DNA of 64,000 nt from assembly GCF_017916275.1 (NCBI RefSeq), contig NZ_JAFMST010000013.1, positions 60,915-124,914 of the forward strand. The letters are read 5' to 3'. This DNA is from Rubellimicrobium arenae. GTDB lineage: Bacteria; Pseudomonadota; Alphaproteobacteria; Rhodobacterales; Rhodobacteraceae. Below the pieces are notes generated by a model. It did not search any database, was not told the DNA's origin, and saw nothing but the letters and a program-made list of their open reading frames with translations. Positions 1 through 8,907 of this stretch are shown in pieces. The translations under genes were made by a program, and so were the position numbers. Each line of letters opens with the position of its first letter. Within the stretch, counting starts at the first letter, position 1.

Positions 1-333
1 ACGCCGGTCGTGGCCTGGGACGTCAGCACCTCATCGGGGCGGACGCGCCTCGCCGCCGAGCCGGTCCTTGGTCTTTCGTCGCTCATCATGGTGCGGGACG
101 CGGTCCGGGTGGGGGCCGGGGCCGCTTGCCTGCCGGTGTCCCTCGTGGCCCAGGATCTCGCCGCCGGGCGGCTGGTCGTTTGGGGCAATGTCGAAGGCCC
201 GGACATCACCCTCTGGACGCTCTTCCCGTCACGACGTCTGCTCAGCGCGAGGGTCGCGGCGTTCCTCGACCATCTCAAGCAGGCGTTCCCGCAAGGGACT
301 CCCGACGAACTGGCCGCTTATGTCGGGGCTTGA
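1..333 (+). CDS. LysR-family regulator, C-terminal fragment cut by window edge
   Basis: The open frame enters from the left edge and ends with TGA at 331-333, so only the last 110 residues are visible. They match the second half of a LysR substrate-binding domain: a GAGAACLPVSLV segment (the usual G-x-G-x-x-x-L-P element), a strand-helix pattern, then a helix near the end (residues about 83-95, LSARVAAFLDHL) typical of the C-terminus of these regulators. The DNA-binding helix-turn-helix lies outside the window. It converges with the aldo/keto reductase gene that follows. The target cannot be told from this part. The family call is fairly safe; the role as activator or repressor is unknown. 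Confidence 0.8.
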   Translation, partial: TPVVAWDVSTSSGRTRLAAEPVLGLSSLIMVRDAVRVGAGAACLPVSLVAQDLAAGRLVVWGNVEGPDITLWTLFPSRRLLSARVAAFLDHLKQAFPQGTPDELAAYVGA

Positions 334-352
334 GGGGGCGTGTCGTGCCCCC
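334..352 (+). terminator. Hairpin directly after the LysR fragment
   Basis: GGGGGC at 334-339 pairs with GCCCCC at 347-352 around a 7-base loop, starting at the base after the stop codon. There is no T-run behind it, so it would be a weak intrinsic terminator or an RNA 3'-end stabiliser. Confidence 0.45.
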
Positions 353-481
353 CATCCACATTCCAATGCAGCAGCTGTCGCTGATGGCTGGGGCAGCCGC
401 GCCGGCCCTATCGGTCCCTCAGTCCTAATAGGCAGTTCCAGGCATTGGAGCGCAGGCGGCAGGGACCTGCTGCCTGGCCAC

Positions 482-1582
482 TCAGCTGGCTGCCCAGGGG
501 TCGACGGATTGCCCTCCGAAGATCACCTCCCGAGGCAACTGGAAGATGAAATAAGGATTGAGCGAGGGCGGCGCGCTGACTGCGTCCAGTCGGCCCAACT
601 GGTCGGCGTTGAGCTCAAGCTGCAGGGCAGCCATGTTGTTCATCAGCTGGTCCCGCCGGCTCGCGCCGAGGAGAAGCGAGGTCATGGCGGGGCGGTTGAG
701 CACCCAAGCCAGCGCCACTTGCGCCGGCGGGACGCCAATCTCGTCCGCGATCTCGCGGACCGCGTCGACGATGCCGAAGTTCCTCTCGGTGAACAGCATG
801 CCGCCATAGGGGTTGTCGCCGCTCAGACGGTCGCGGGGCTGACCGTCGTCGGTCGTGGCGCGGTCGGGGAGGGCGCTTGCCCGACCGGCCTCGGCCAGCA
901 TCTCGCGCCCATATTTACCGGTCAGGAGGCCACCGGCGAGCGGACTCCAGGGCATGAGCCCGAGGCCGAACTCCTGGGCCATGGGAAGGAGATCCAGCTC
1001 CACACCGCGCTCGACCAGGGACCAGGCGTTCTGGAGTCCGATCGGCCCCGGCAGCCCATGCGCAGCGGCGAGCGTCGCCACCTTGGCCACGTACCAGGAC
1101 GGCGTGTTCGAGAACCCGTAGTACAGGATCTCGCCCCGCGCCACGGCACCCGCGAGCGTCCGCAGCACCTCCTCGGCCGGGGTGGTGCGGTCCCAGACAT
1201 GAACCCAGTAAAGGTCGATCCGGTCGGTGCCGAGCCGCCGCAGCGAGCCCTCGATGCCCCGCCGGATATTGAACGCGCCATTGCCACCATGCATCGGGTG
1301 CCCTTGCGACCGCGGGAAGCCGGACTTGGTCGAGACCACGAGCCGGTCGCGCATTCCGCTATCCGCGAGGAAGCGGCCCAGCATCGCCTCGCTCTCGCCG
1401 CCACTGTAGACGTCGGCCGTGTCGAGGAGGTTGCCCCCGGCTTCCACATACGTGTCGAAGATCGCGCGCGCCTCCGGCTCGTCGCTGCCCCAACGGCCTG
1501 CGCCGAAGGTCATCGTGCCCAGGGCCAGGGGGCTGACGATCAGGCCCGAGCGGCCGAACGTGCGATAGTCCGTCATCTTCAT
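482..1582 (-). CDS. Aldo/keto reductase
   Basis: A 366-residue soluble protein of the aldo/keto reductase superfamily, NAD(P)H-dependent carbonyl reductases with a TIM-barrel fold. The catalytic tetrad is in place: Asp54 and Tyr59 (in LLDTADVYS), Lys86 (STKSGF) and His128 (YWVHVWD). The C-terminal cofactor loop (LLLGASRRDQL) is also present. Length and pattern fit the YdjG/Tas-like group of about 340-370 residues. The ATG at 1582 is preceded by GGAG about 8 bases upstream. It is transcribed away from a LysR gene (start 1696), the usual arrangement for a LysR regulator and its target. The substrate is unknown; the divergent regulator suggests control by an aldehyde or ketone stress signal. Confidence 0.88.
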   Translation of the reverse strand: MKMTDYRTFGRSGLIVSPLALGTMTFGAGRWGSDEPEARAIFDTYVEAGGNLLDTADVYSGGESEAMLGRFLADSGMRDRLVVSTKSGFPRSQGHPMHGGNGAFNIRRGIEGSLRRLGTDRIDLYWVHVWDRTTPAEEVLRTLAGAVARGEILYYGFSNTPSWYVAKVATLAAAHGLPGPIGLQNAWSLVERGVELDLLPMAQEFGLGLMPWSPLAGGLLTGKYGREMLAEAGRASALPDRATTDDGQPRDRLSGDNPYGGMLFTERNFGIVDAVREIADEIGVPPAQVALAWVLNRPAMTSLLLGASRRDQLMNNMAALQLELNADQLGRLDAVSAPPSLNPYFIFQLPREVIFGGQSVDPWAAS

Positions 1583-1682
1583 TGAACGTCTCCGTCATCA
1601 TCGCCACTCCGGTGGCTTGGGACGGAAGGGTAGGGGCGGTCAGGGGCGGCGATTAGCCGTTCCCAGCAGCATGAGCTTGTGA

Positions 1683-1700
1683 GACATTCTCAAGAATGTC
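1683..1700. promoter_or_regulatory. Perfect 18-base palindrome covering the LysR start codon
   Basis: GACATTCT (1683-1690), CA, AGAATGTC (1693-1700) is a perfect inverted repeat. The ATG at 1696-1698 lies inside its right arm. Position in the 113-base divergent gap fits an operator at which the LysR protein would repress itself and act on the aldo/keto reductase promoter. Binding is inference. Confidence 0.6.
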
Positions 1701-2583
1701 CCGGCAGCCCTTCAACGATCTGGCGGCCTTCGCCGCGGTGGCGCGCGCGCGCAGCTTCACGGTCGCGGCGGCTCAACTTGGCCTGTCGCCCTCGGCCCTC
1801 AGCCACGCCATGCGGGCCCTGGAGGAGCGGCTCGGCGTGAGGCTTCTGGCCCGGACGACCCGATCGGTCGCTCCGACCGAAGCTGGAGCCGCCTTGCTGG
1901 AACGGCTTGGCCCGGCGCTCGATCAGATCGAGGACGGGCTGCTGGCCCTCACGGACTGGCGCGACGACCCCGCCGGTGTCGTCCGCCTGACGACATTCCA
2001 CTGGATCGCTTCCACGCTCTTGGCCGAGCGGCTGCCTCTCTTCCTGGCCCGGCATCCGGAAATCCGGATCGAAGTCAACGTGGACGACGGGCTCACGGAC
2101 ATCGTCGCCTCGGGCTTCGACGCCGGCATCCGGCTGGGCGAGACCATCGAGAAGGACATGATCGCCGTCCGGATCGGCCCGCCGCTGCGCGCCCTTGTCG
2201 TCGCCACGCCCGAATACTGGAAGCTGCACGGCAAGCCAGGTCATCCCCGTGACCTGCAACGATACCGCTGCATCGGCTATCGGCACCTGTCGAGCGGGGC
2301 GCTCATGCCCTGGGATTTCGAGAAGGACGGACGGGCGCTTCGGCAGCAGGTGACGGGGCCGCTCGTGTGCAACTCGTCCGACCTCGCGCTGGCCAACGTG
2401 CGGGCCGGGCAAGGCGTCGGATGGCACATGGAGCAGGACGTGGCGGCCGACATCGCCGCGGGCCAACTCGAGCAGGTGCTCGACGACTGGAGCCAGCCCT
2501 TTCCAGGGGCATTCCTCTACCATCCGAGCCGGCGACAGGTTCCGCCGCCGCTGCGCGCGCTAATCGACTTCCTCAGGGCCTGA
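1696..2583 (+). CDS. LysR-family transcriptional regulator
   Basis: A complete 295-residue LysR protein. Residues 1-60 form the winged helix-turn-helix (FAAVARARSFTVAAAQLG, then SPSALSHAMRALEERLG, then LLARTTRSVAPTEAG). Residues about 90-290 form the effector-binding domain, ending with the helix at LRALIDFLRA. The ATG is assigned because the normal LysR N-terminus (MSRQPFNDLAAFAAV) begins there. No clear ribosome-binding site precedes it, and the start codon is buried in a perfect palindrome, so translation may be leaderless or coupled to autoregulation. It is divergent from the aldo/keto reductase at 482-1582, its most likely target. Family call is secure; effector unknown. Confidence 0.92.
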   Translation: MSRQPFNDLAAFAAVARARSFTVAAAQLGLSPSALSHAMRALEERLGVRLLARTTRSVAPTEAGAALLERLGPALDQIEDGLLALTDWRDDPAGVVRLTTFHWIASTLLAERLPLFLARHPEIRIEVNVDDGLTDIVASGFDAGIRLGETIEKDMIAVRIGPPLRALVVATPEYWKLHGKPGHPRDLQRYRCIGYRHLSSGALMPWDFEKDGRALRQQVTGPLVCNSSDLALANVRAGQGVGWHMEQDVAADIAAGQLEQVLDDWSQPFPGAFLYHPSRRQVPPPLRALIDFLRA

Positions 2584-2791
2584 GGAGGCGGCGTCGCGGC
2601 GCGGGCCCGAGAGAAGCAAACGTGCAAGAGCGTCTCCCGGTCGCCGCATGGCGTCGGCGCGCCCTGTTCCAGCCAGACCGGCCCGAGACGGTCGCGGGCA
2701 CGGCCGGGCCAGCGGGCTTGGCCGCCCGGGCGCGGACATATGGACCTGCGGGACCGGAGCCGGAGCCGCAGGCCCCCGGCCCGCACTTGGG

Positions 2792-4012
2792 TCAGGCTCG
2801 GCCTGATCGCGATCGGGCCACGCGCCGCCAGCCGCCCAGGACCAGGAGCCCACCCGCCAGTAGCGGGAGTGACGCGGGCAGCGGGATGGGCGCGAGTTCG
2901 ATGACGCTTCCGTCCTCTGCCGAAAAGCCGTTGATGGCCACGTAGACCCTTCCGCGGTCGCCCACGGCCAAGCCCGTCGGGTTGGAAAGGTCGCCGAACA
3001 GCAGCTTCGACGTGCCATCCGCAGCGATGGAGTAAAGCGCCCCGGTGGTGCCCGGGTTGAGGAGGCTGTCGCTGTCCAGCTCCAGCGCGTAAAGCGTCCC
3101 GTCCGACCCGTAGGCCACGTCGATCAGGTTGGTGAAGCCGCCGGCGATGATCGACAGGGTCCCGCCCTTGAGCGAGTAGATCTGCGCCGCATCCTCGGGG
3201 AAGGGGAACCCGGTGAGCTGGCCGAAGACAAGCTCGCCCGTAGGACTGATCGCCGCGCCGGTGGGCACAGCCTGATAGACGGGTGGACCAAAGGGCAGGG
3301 GGTTCACGGCCGCAGGCAGGACCGCCTCCATCCCGATCGTGCCTGTTCCGTCCACGGAGAGCACATCGTTGCCGCCCGCATCCGTCACCAGAAATCCGTC
3401 GCCATTCGCCACGAGGCTGAAGGGGTTGCTGTCGGGCCCCACCCCGTCGGGATCATTCTCCCCCTCGAAGCCCGCGATGTCCGCCACGTGAGTCGGCGCA
3501 CCGTCCCGAAGCGAAACCAGTGTCCCCAGAAGGTCGGCCCCCTCCAGCCCGGCGAGCGCCCCCTGCCGCACGGCAGGGTCCGCGCCCAGCCCGATCACCG
3601 CATGGAGCGTCCCGTCCGCGCCAAGAGCCACGTCCTGCGCTCCTACCGCGCCCGCCCCTCCCGGCCCGGACAGCGAAGGAAGATCGGTGATGATGCGCTC
3701 CTGCGTGCCGTCCTTGTAGCGGCTGACGCCACCGGACAGGCCGTAACCCAGGACAGCGCCGTCCGGACCTTCGATGGTCGCGAGATCGCCACCGCTTCCC
3801 GCCTCAGCGACGTAAAGCGCGCCGTCGGCACCGATGGTGAGGCCCCGGGGCGTCGCGAGGTTGCTCATGACCGTTCCCGCAAAGGTCAGCGTCGCCGCCT
3901 GGGCCACGACGGGGGCCATGAGGCCTGCCGTCAGAGCAAGAGCGGAAAGGCCCAGTCGTCGCCGGTTCCCCAGGACTCGGCTCAATGGCAGCATCGATGT
4001 CGTGTGCATCAT
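2792..4012 (-). CDS. Secreted ScyD/ScyE-like beta-propeller protein with PLPAS exosortase-type anchor
   Basis: A 406-residue exported protein. Residues 1 to about 40 form a signal peptide (basic LGNRRRLG, hydrophobic LSALALTAGLMAPVV, AQA cleavage). The body carries repeated propeller blades with GADGALYVAE, GPDSNPFSLVA and AYGSDGTLYALE-type motifs, as in ScyD/NHL-like propellers. The C-terminus has PIPLPASLPLL, a hydrophobic helix and a basic tail (WRRVARSRS), the layout of VPLPA-CTERM proteins, which exosortase cuts and anchors. The ATG at 4012 is chosen over longer readings because GGGAGGA lies 4-5 bases upstream and the signal peptide follows. Ligand or enzymatic role unknown. A second PLPAS-tailed gene lies at 7186-8139. 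No exosortase gene is in the window. Confidence 0.85.
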   Translation of the reverse strand: MMHTTSMLPLSRVLGNRRRLGLSALALTAGLMAPVVAQAATLTFAGTVMSNLATPRGLTIGADGALYVAEAGSGGDLATIEGPDGAVLGYGLSGGVSRYKDGTQERIITDLPSLSGPGGAGAVGAQDVALGADGTLHAVIGLGADPAVRQGALAGLEGADLLGTLVSLRDGAPTHVADIAGFEGENDPDGVGPDSNPFSLVANGDGFLVTDAGGNDVLSVDGTGTIGMEAVLPAAVNPLPFGPPVYQAVPTGAAISPTGELVFGQLTGFPFPEDAAQIYSLKGGTLSIIAGGFTNLIDVAYGSDGTLYALELDSDSLLNPGTTGALYSIAADGTSKLLFGDLSNPTGLAVGDRGRVYVAINGFSAEDGSVIELAPIPLPASLPLLAGGLLVLGGWRRVARSRSGRA

Positions 4013-4365
4013 CGTCCTCCCGTTTTCTTGACCTTGCGTCATTCTAGATACGGAAACAACGAATGAGAAAGGGGAGGACTGTATCTGTCGTTGGCTCTGA
4101 ACGGCCGGATGAGCGGAATTCCGTTCCGGCACGAAGCGATCTCCGCCTTGAAACCAGGTCGTGGTCATCCTTGGACCCGCCCTTCGCCTGTATCGACGGC
4201 CACTCGCGCCCACTCGGAGACGAACGTCCCGACGGGCCTGGTCTCGGATGTCGCACCGCGAAAGTGCCGCCGTCATCGAGGCTGGCGCCGATCGACAGGG
4301 CTGCCCAGTTCCCGGACGCTGCCGGCACGAGAACGGCGTGATCCGGGAATGCCCGTCACTTGGGA

Positions 4366-5913
4366 TCACACGCTCGAGCAATCATCCAGCAGCTGCCACG
4401 AGATGTAGGTCGGCGACTGCCGGACCATTCCGGGCGGCAGGGCGTCCTCGAGCTGCTTCATGGTGAGGCGCGGGTTGGCGGCGACCAGCTTGCGGGTCGC
4501 GATTGCTTCGTTGACGCGGTCACCCAGCCGACGATGGATGCTCGCGAGGATGCGATAGGCCCACGAGACCTGAGGGGTGCTGGCGATGACCTCGTCGATG
4601 ATGGCGATGGCCAGGTCGTAGTGTCCCAGCCCGACATGGGAGATCGCAGCCCCGATGAGCATGTTGTAAAGGAGCGGGTCGAGCGGCGAGAGGCGGCGGG
4701 CCTGATCGAACTCGGACAGCCCCTCGGCCGGTCGGCCGCTATAGTTGAGAGCCCAACCCAGGCGCATCCGGCCCCAGGCGTTGTTCGGATCGACCTCGAT
4801 CGCGCGCTGGGCAAAGGCCAGGGCCGGCCGAGGGTCCGGCAAAGTCAGGGAGAATGCCGCGCTGATCGCCACAAGCGTCGGCGGATCATCCTGGGCGCGC
4901 GCAGCGGCGCAGTTGGCCAGCACCTTGGCTTCCGCTCGGTCGGCCCCGGCATCCTCGGACCAGAGATAGGCGGGCCGCTGGGCAAGGGCCCAGGCCTTGT
5001 AGGCGAGCGCCCGGACATCCTGCCCGTCGATCTCGAGAGCCCGCGAGAGCAGCTGGATCGCTTGGTCGTTCTCGGCTCGCTCGTGCCGCCAGAAATGCGG
5101 CAGGGCTCGAAGAACCCAGGCGCGGGCCTCGCCCGAGCCTTCGGTCATCTCGTTGGCCCGGGCGATCTCGGCCCCGCGCAACTTGACCGGCAACTGCCCG
5201 GCGACCTGCATCGCGATGCGGTCCTGCACCTCGAACAGATCGTCCAGCCGTTCGTCATAGCGGGCCGACCAGAGCGTGCGGCTCTGCGCGTCCAAAAGGG
5301 TGACAGCGATCCGCAAGCGCTCACCGGCCCGCTGGATCGACCCCTCGACCAGATAGTCCGCCCCCAGCACGCGAGCCACGGTCCGGATGTCCGGATCGTC
5401 GCGAAGCGCGACGGCGGACTGGCGGGCGATGACGTGGAACTCGCCGACCCGGCTCAGTGCCGAGGTCAGCTCGTCCATGATGCCGTCGGCCAGGGTGTCG
5501 AATGGGTCCGCGACCTGGTAGCGGAACGGCAGGACGGTCAGAGTGGGCAGCTTCGACGTCGACAGGGTCGGTCCGGGTTCCTGCGGAACGCCGGAGCCCG
5601 GTCCCTCCGTGGCGACGGGCACCGCGAGGCGGAAGCCCCGGCGGGCGACGGTTTCGATGATCCGCTGGGCCTTGCCGTCGTCGCCGGCCGCCCGCCGGGC
5701 GGCGTTCATGCGCGCGCTGATGGTGGCGTCCGAGACATGGAGCCCCTTCCAGACGCTGCTCAGACGCAGGTCGTGGGTAACCAGCTCGCCATTCGATTGC
5801 GCCAAGCAGACCAGCAGGTCGAAGACCTGCGGTTCGAGATGCAGGGCTTCGCCGTCGCGTTCGAAGATGTGCCGGTCGGTGTCCAGCCGGCAACTCGCGA
5901 ACCGGTACCTCAT
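4366..5913 (-). CDS. Winged-helix regulator with TolB-like and TPR domains (CadC-type head, no membrane segment)
   Basis: A 515-residue protein. Residues 1-98 are an OmpR/CadC-type winged helix (LEPQVFDLLVCLAQSNGELVT, then SDATISARMNAARRA, then ETVARRGFRL). Residues about 122-242 resemble the TolB/FlgO-like domain seen beside adenylate cyclase and TPR regulators (LTVLPFRY, LADGIMDELTSAL, GADYLVEGSIQR). Residues about 250-515 are helical TPR-like repeats. CadC itself has a transmembrane helix after the DNA-binding domain; here the linker (residues 99-122) is Pro/Gly-rich and no hydrophobic segment is present, so the protein should be cytosolic. ATG at 5913 is chosen because the domain starts there and GAGGCAGG precedes it; an ATG at 5949 is possible. 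Target genes unknown; the flanking surface-protein genes are candidates. Confidence 0.85.
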   Translation of the reverse strand: MRYRFASCRLDTDRHIFERDGEALHLEPQVFDLLVCLAQSNGELVTHDLRLSSVWKGLHVSDATISARMNAARRAAGDDGKAQRIIETVARRGFRLAVPVATEGPGSGVPQEPGPTLSTSKLPTLTVLPFRYQVADPFDTLADGIMDELTSALSRVGEFHVIARQSAVALRDDPDIRTVARVLGADYLVEGSIQRAGERLRIAVTLLDAQSRTLWSARYDERLDDLFEVQDRIAMQVAGQLPVKLRGAEIARANEMTEGSGEARAWVLRALPHFWRHERAENDQAIQLLSRALEIDGQDVRALAYKAWALAQRPAYLWSEDAGADRAEAKVLANCAAARAQDDPPTLVAISAAFSLTLPDPRPALAFAQRAIEVDPNNAWGRMRLGWALNYSGRPAEGLSEFDQARRLSPLDPLLYNMLIGAAISHVGLGHYDLAIAIIDEVIASTPQVSWAYRILASIHRRLGDRVNEAIATRKLVAANPRLTMKQLEDALPPGMVRQSPTYISWQLLDDCSSV

Positions 5914-7185
5914 CAACCTGCCTCTGCCGAACGCCAGCGTGCCCATCATGGGATGGTCGGGAGCCTAGACGAACAAATGGCAAGATCTCGGAAAGACAAT
6001 CACAAGGGGGCCTTCATGCGCCAAAATTCGCCGCATGGCAGAATGGGCGAATGTTCCCGTCCTTCGGGGTCCACACTTCATCGGGAAAGGCGCCGCCATG
6101 GTTCCTGCCGTCAGGGCCGCCGGCCAGCTATGGTCCGGCTTGGCCAGGTTGTTGATCGTCTGGCCCCCCTTCACGGAGCGCGATCACCCGCACGTCCGTC
6201 ACCCGGAGTTCGACCGGCCGCAAGGCAATCCGGCGTTGCGGGGGGCTATCGGAAGGATGGACCTGATCGCAACCCGGGGACAAGCTGCGGAATCGACGTC
6301 CGAAGCCAGCGCCTCGCCCGGACCCGACGCGCGTCGGCTGGTTGGCTGGGACGGGCACGCGATGGGACGGCAGCACGCGCCTCGGGACAGGGAGCCGCTC
6401 CCCATCGCCTGGGCTCAACGGCAGCGAACCTGAGAACGTTCGGCGCGGCCCGCGATACCAGCGTCCGGCAGGCTTTCATGGCGCGCGTCCTGAAATTCCT
6501 GACGTTCGAGGGCACGAACTCCGCTCAAGTCGAGCCCTCGCGGGAGTGCGGCGCCAACCTTGGCGAACCGGTGGCCGATTGCATGGCGTGCCAAATCAAC
6601 TTCGGTGGAAGGGTCTATGCTCCACAGCCATCTGAATGCAGGCGGCGATGTCGTTTCCGGACCTCGCGGCGTATCGGCGCCCGCCAGTTTTGTGCCCGGT
6701 CCAAGGATGACGCTTCGGACCATCTGAACGCGCAACCGGAGGCCATGATCTGGCACTGTCGCTGTCCTCACGGCACGGCGGAAGTGCCGCGCGTGGAATC
6801 TCCGTTCCATGCGCACATCGCCAACGAGGACACTGCGGTGAAGCTGACCTGACCACGGCAGAACGGGCTACGGCCGGATGCACCGCCTGGAACGCTCGGG
6901 CCTGGTCGCAATGCGCCGACTTCGAGGCTGTCCGAGCACGCCTGGAAAGGACCTCGGCCCTGACCGGGTTGCTGCATCCGGCCAAGGCGGGCTCTTCCAT
7001 GGTCGAACAGGTTTATGATGGCAGCGGAACCAACGGCCATCGAGGGGCAGGGCTGACGACGATGCGCCCGCTCCCGTCCGTGTGACCGGAGCCGCGTCCC
7101 CGCCCGGATCGGGCCTCGAAAGGGCCACAATGAGATGTGATCCTAGAGGTTGCGGCGGAGTTTCTTGGCCGCCAGAGGGACATCG
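5914..7185. other. Long intergenic region, no gene recognised
   Basis: About 1,270 bases between two genes. The frames here lack recognisable domains and are the usual high-GC spurious readings. A small inverted repeat (ATTCGCC near 6024, GGCGAAT near 6048) is visible. The stretch may be decayed coding DNA, but I could not identify a parent gene. Confidence 0.5.
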
Positions 7186-8139
7186 ATGTTGAACCGTATC
7201 ACGGCCAGGCCGCTTGCCATGCTGGCCATCGCCACTTTTGCGTATCCCGTCACGGAAGCCTCCGCGACCGTCATTCAGCCGACCGCCGTCACCGTGAGCC
7301 GTCCGGCCGGCTCGGCCGCGCCGACCAACAACGGAACCGCCTACAGCGATGACGTGCTGCTCGAGTCCGTCACCTTCGGCTCCGGCACGATCTCGGGTAG
7401 CGCATCCTTCAGCGCGGTCCGGCGTTTTGAGGTCCTGACAGGCCGCACCAACATCAATGCTGAATTCGGCGACAACGACACGGCTGCGGATGGCGACCCC
7501 AACCCGTTCGTCAAGGCCGGCCTCGTCAGCGCGGGCCAGACGGTCAGCGCGACGCTTCAGGAATCGACCGATCCGGCCATCCAGGACACTGCCCTCCTCA
7601 ACGTCTTCAACAGCCGCAGCCTCAGCGAGATGTCGGACGGGGAGTCCGGCGCCTTCAGCTTCAAGCTCCTGTTCGAGAACGGGCTGCGCGATGACAATCC
7701 GTTCGCCTTCGACGACACGCCGGAGCTCCTCTTCGTCGAGCGCGGCGGCAACGATCCGAACATCCAGATCGAAGCGATCATCGGCGGTACCTTCGAGAAC
7801 CCCATCTACTCGAGCGCGTACATCTTCGGCAGCACCAGCTTCTGGAAAAGCCCCATCTCCGTCGACACGGTGGAGATCGGAGGCCCGCAAGTCCTGACCT
7901 TCGGCGGCATCGATCTCAACGATCTCAAGTTGGGCAGCGATGCGGTCGTGTACGGCCTGCGTGTGACGGCGCTGAATGGGGGAGCCGACCTGAACGGTAT
8001 GTTCCTGTCGGCGGCCGATCCGAGCCGTTTCCTCAGCCCGCTGGACCAACAGCCCGCCTCCGTGCCGCTTCCGGCGAGCATGCCGCTTCTGCTCTGCGCG
8101 ACTGGCGCGCTGGCGTTGCTGCGGCGACGGACGTCCTGA
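7186..8139 (+). CDS. Exported protein with VPLPA-type exosortase sorting signal
   Basis: A 317-residue exported protein. Residues 1-26 are a signal peptide ending near TEASA. The body is acidic and rich in Ser, Gly, Asn and Asp, as in extracellular beta-sandwich proteins. The end reads SVPLPASMPLLLCATGALALLRRRTS: VPLPA motif, hydrophobic helix and Arg-rich tail, the signature recognised by the VPLPA-type exosortase of Rhodobacterales. ATG at 7186 has AGAGGGA 6 bases upstream; a TTG 36 bases earlier is less likely. Known members of this tripartite-tail class are cut and released to the surface or matrix. The body is unlike any family I can name. A strong hairpin follows the gene. Confidence 0.82.
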   Translation: MLNRITARPLAMLAIATFAYPVTEASATVIQPTAVTVSRPAGSAAPTNNGTAYSDDVLLESVTFGSGTISGSASFSAVRRFEVLTGRTNINAEFGDNDTAADGDPNPFVKAGLVSAGQTVSATLQESTDPAIQDTALLNVFNSRSLSEMSDGESGAFSFKLLFENGLRDDNPFAFDDTPELLFVERGGNDPNIQIEAIIGGTFENPIYSSAYIFGSTSFWKSPISVDTVEIGGPQVLTFGGIDLNDLKLGSDAVVYGLRVTALNGGADLNGMFLSAADPSRFLSPLDQQPASVPLPASMPLLLCATGALALLRRRTS

Positions 8140-8150
8140 AGTACTGGCCG

Positions 8151-8180
8151 TCGGCCCGCGCCATTCGTGGTGCGGGCCGA
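8151..8180 (+). terminator. 13-base-pair hairpin with TTCG loop after the VPLPA-type gene
   Basis: TCGGCCCGCGCCA (8151-8163) pairs with TGGTGCGGGCCGA (8168-8180) through 13 pairs, one of them G-T, around a TTCG tetraloop. It begins 11 bases after the stop codon. There is no long T-run. Its stability and position support a terminator. Confidence 0.7.
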
Positions 8181-8832
8181 TGCCCGCCTGATACCGTTCT
8201 CTCGGCTGACTGACTAACACCGCCGGTGTGCGATGCTGTCGCTGGCTTCTTCCCTGACCTGTCATTGGGTCGGGGCCCGATGGTTGAGCAGTTACCTCAG
8301 GCACAACTGAACGACGCTCAGACCGGTATCCGGCCGACGTCCCAGAGGCATATCCTGCCGCCATCTGCAGGCCGTCTGACTTCCAGCATGACGGGCACGG
8401 GCTCTGCCTGTCAGGGCTGCCGGCCGTCATGGTTCAGGGTGTTGTGCAAACGTGGGGGATGCGAGGACGGGCGGAGCTATGAACTCCGGCATGGGCCGCG
8501 ATACGTCTCCGGGCGCGTCGAGGCTGCGCTCGAGACGTTTCGCCGGCCAGCAGTCCTAAGAAGCACATTGCGGCCCTGTTCAGGATCGATCTAGCGAGAA
8601 ACACCAGAGGACCTGCCGAGATAAGTCGGCGTCCTGCTGACCAGGCTTGATCGGTGATCGCAGCCGACCAAACGCAGGCGCGTTCAGCCTCTTCTGGTCA
8701 CCCATTGCCGTCCGGCCGGTCGTCAGATGATCGGCTCGACCCTCCCCCCGTCTATTTGCGGCGGCGTTCTGCCGGGACGGCGGAGGATTGCGACCTCCTG
8801 ACCGTCGCCTTCGTTCATGCCACGCTTTCAGC
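8181..8832. other. Intergenic region upstream of the LacI operon
   Basis: About 650 bases with no recognisable gene on either strand. Frames here have no conserved motifs. Promoter elements for the next operon begin at 8833. Confidence 0.5.
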
Positions 8833-8880
8833 TTGACAGCCCCACGAAGACGGTTAATCGTTTTACAAAAATCGATTAAC
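8833..8880 (+). promoter_or_regulatory. Promoter and LacI-type operator of the CUT1 polyol/sugar operon
   Basis: TTGACA (8833-8838) is followed 16 bases later by TAATCG (8855-8860), a plausible -35/-10 pair. Overlapping the -10 is a perfect inverted repeat, GTTAATCG (8853-8860), 12 bases, CGATTAAC (8873-8880), with a near-symmetrical TTTTACAAAA core. This lies 28 bases before the start of the LacI gene, so the LacI product most likely represses its own gene and the downstream importer here. Confidence 0.75.
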
Positions 8881-8907
8881 GGAAACAATCGGGGAGGAGC
8901 TTGTGCC

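Noticed and set aside
4360..6852. A very long plus-strand open frame (about 830 codons) opposite the CadC-type regulator
   Set aside because: It is antisense to a clear gene, has no domain, and is rich in Arg, Gly and Pro as expected from high-GC shadow frames.
5914..7185. Insertion sequence or prophage remnant
   Set aside because: No transposase, integrase, terminal inverted repeats or target duplications were recognised.
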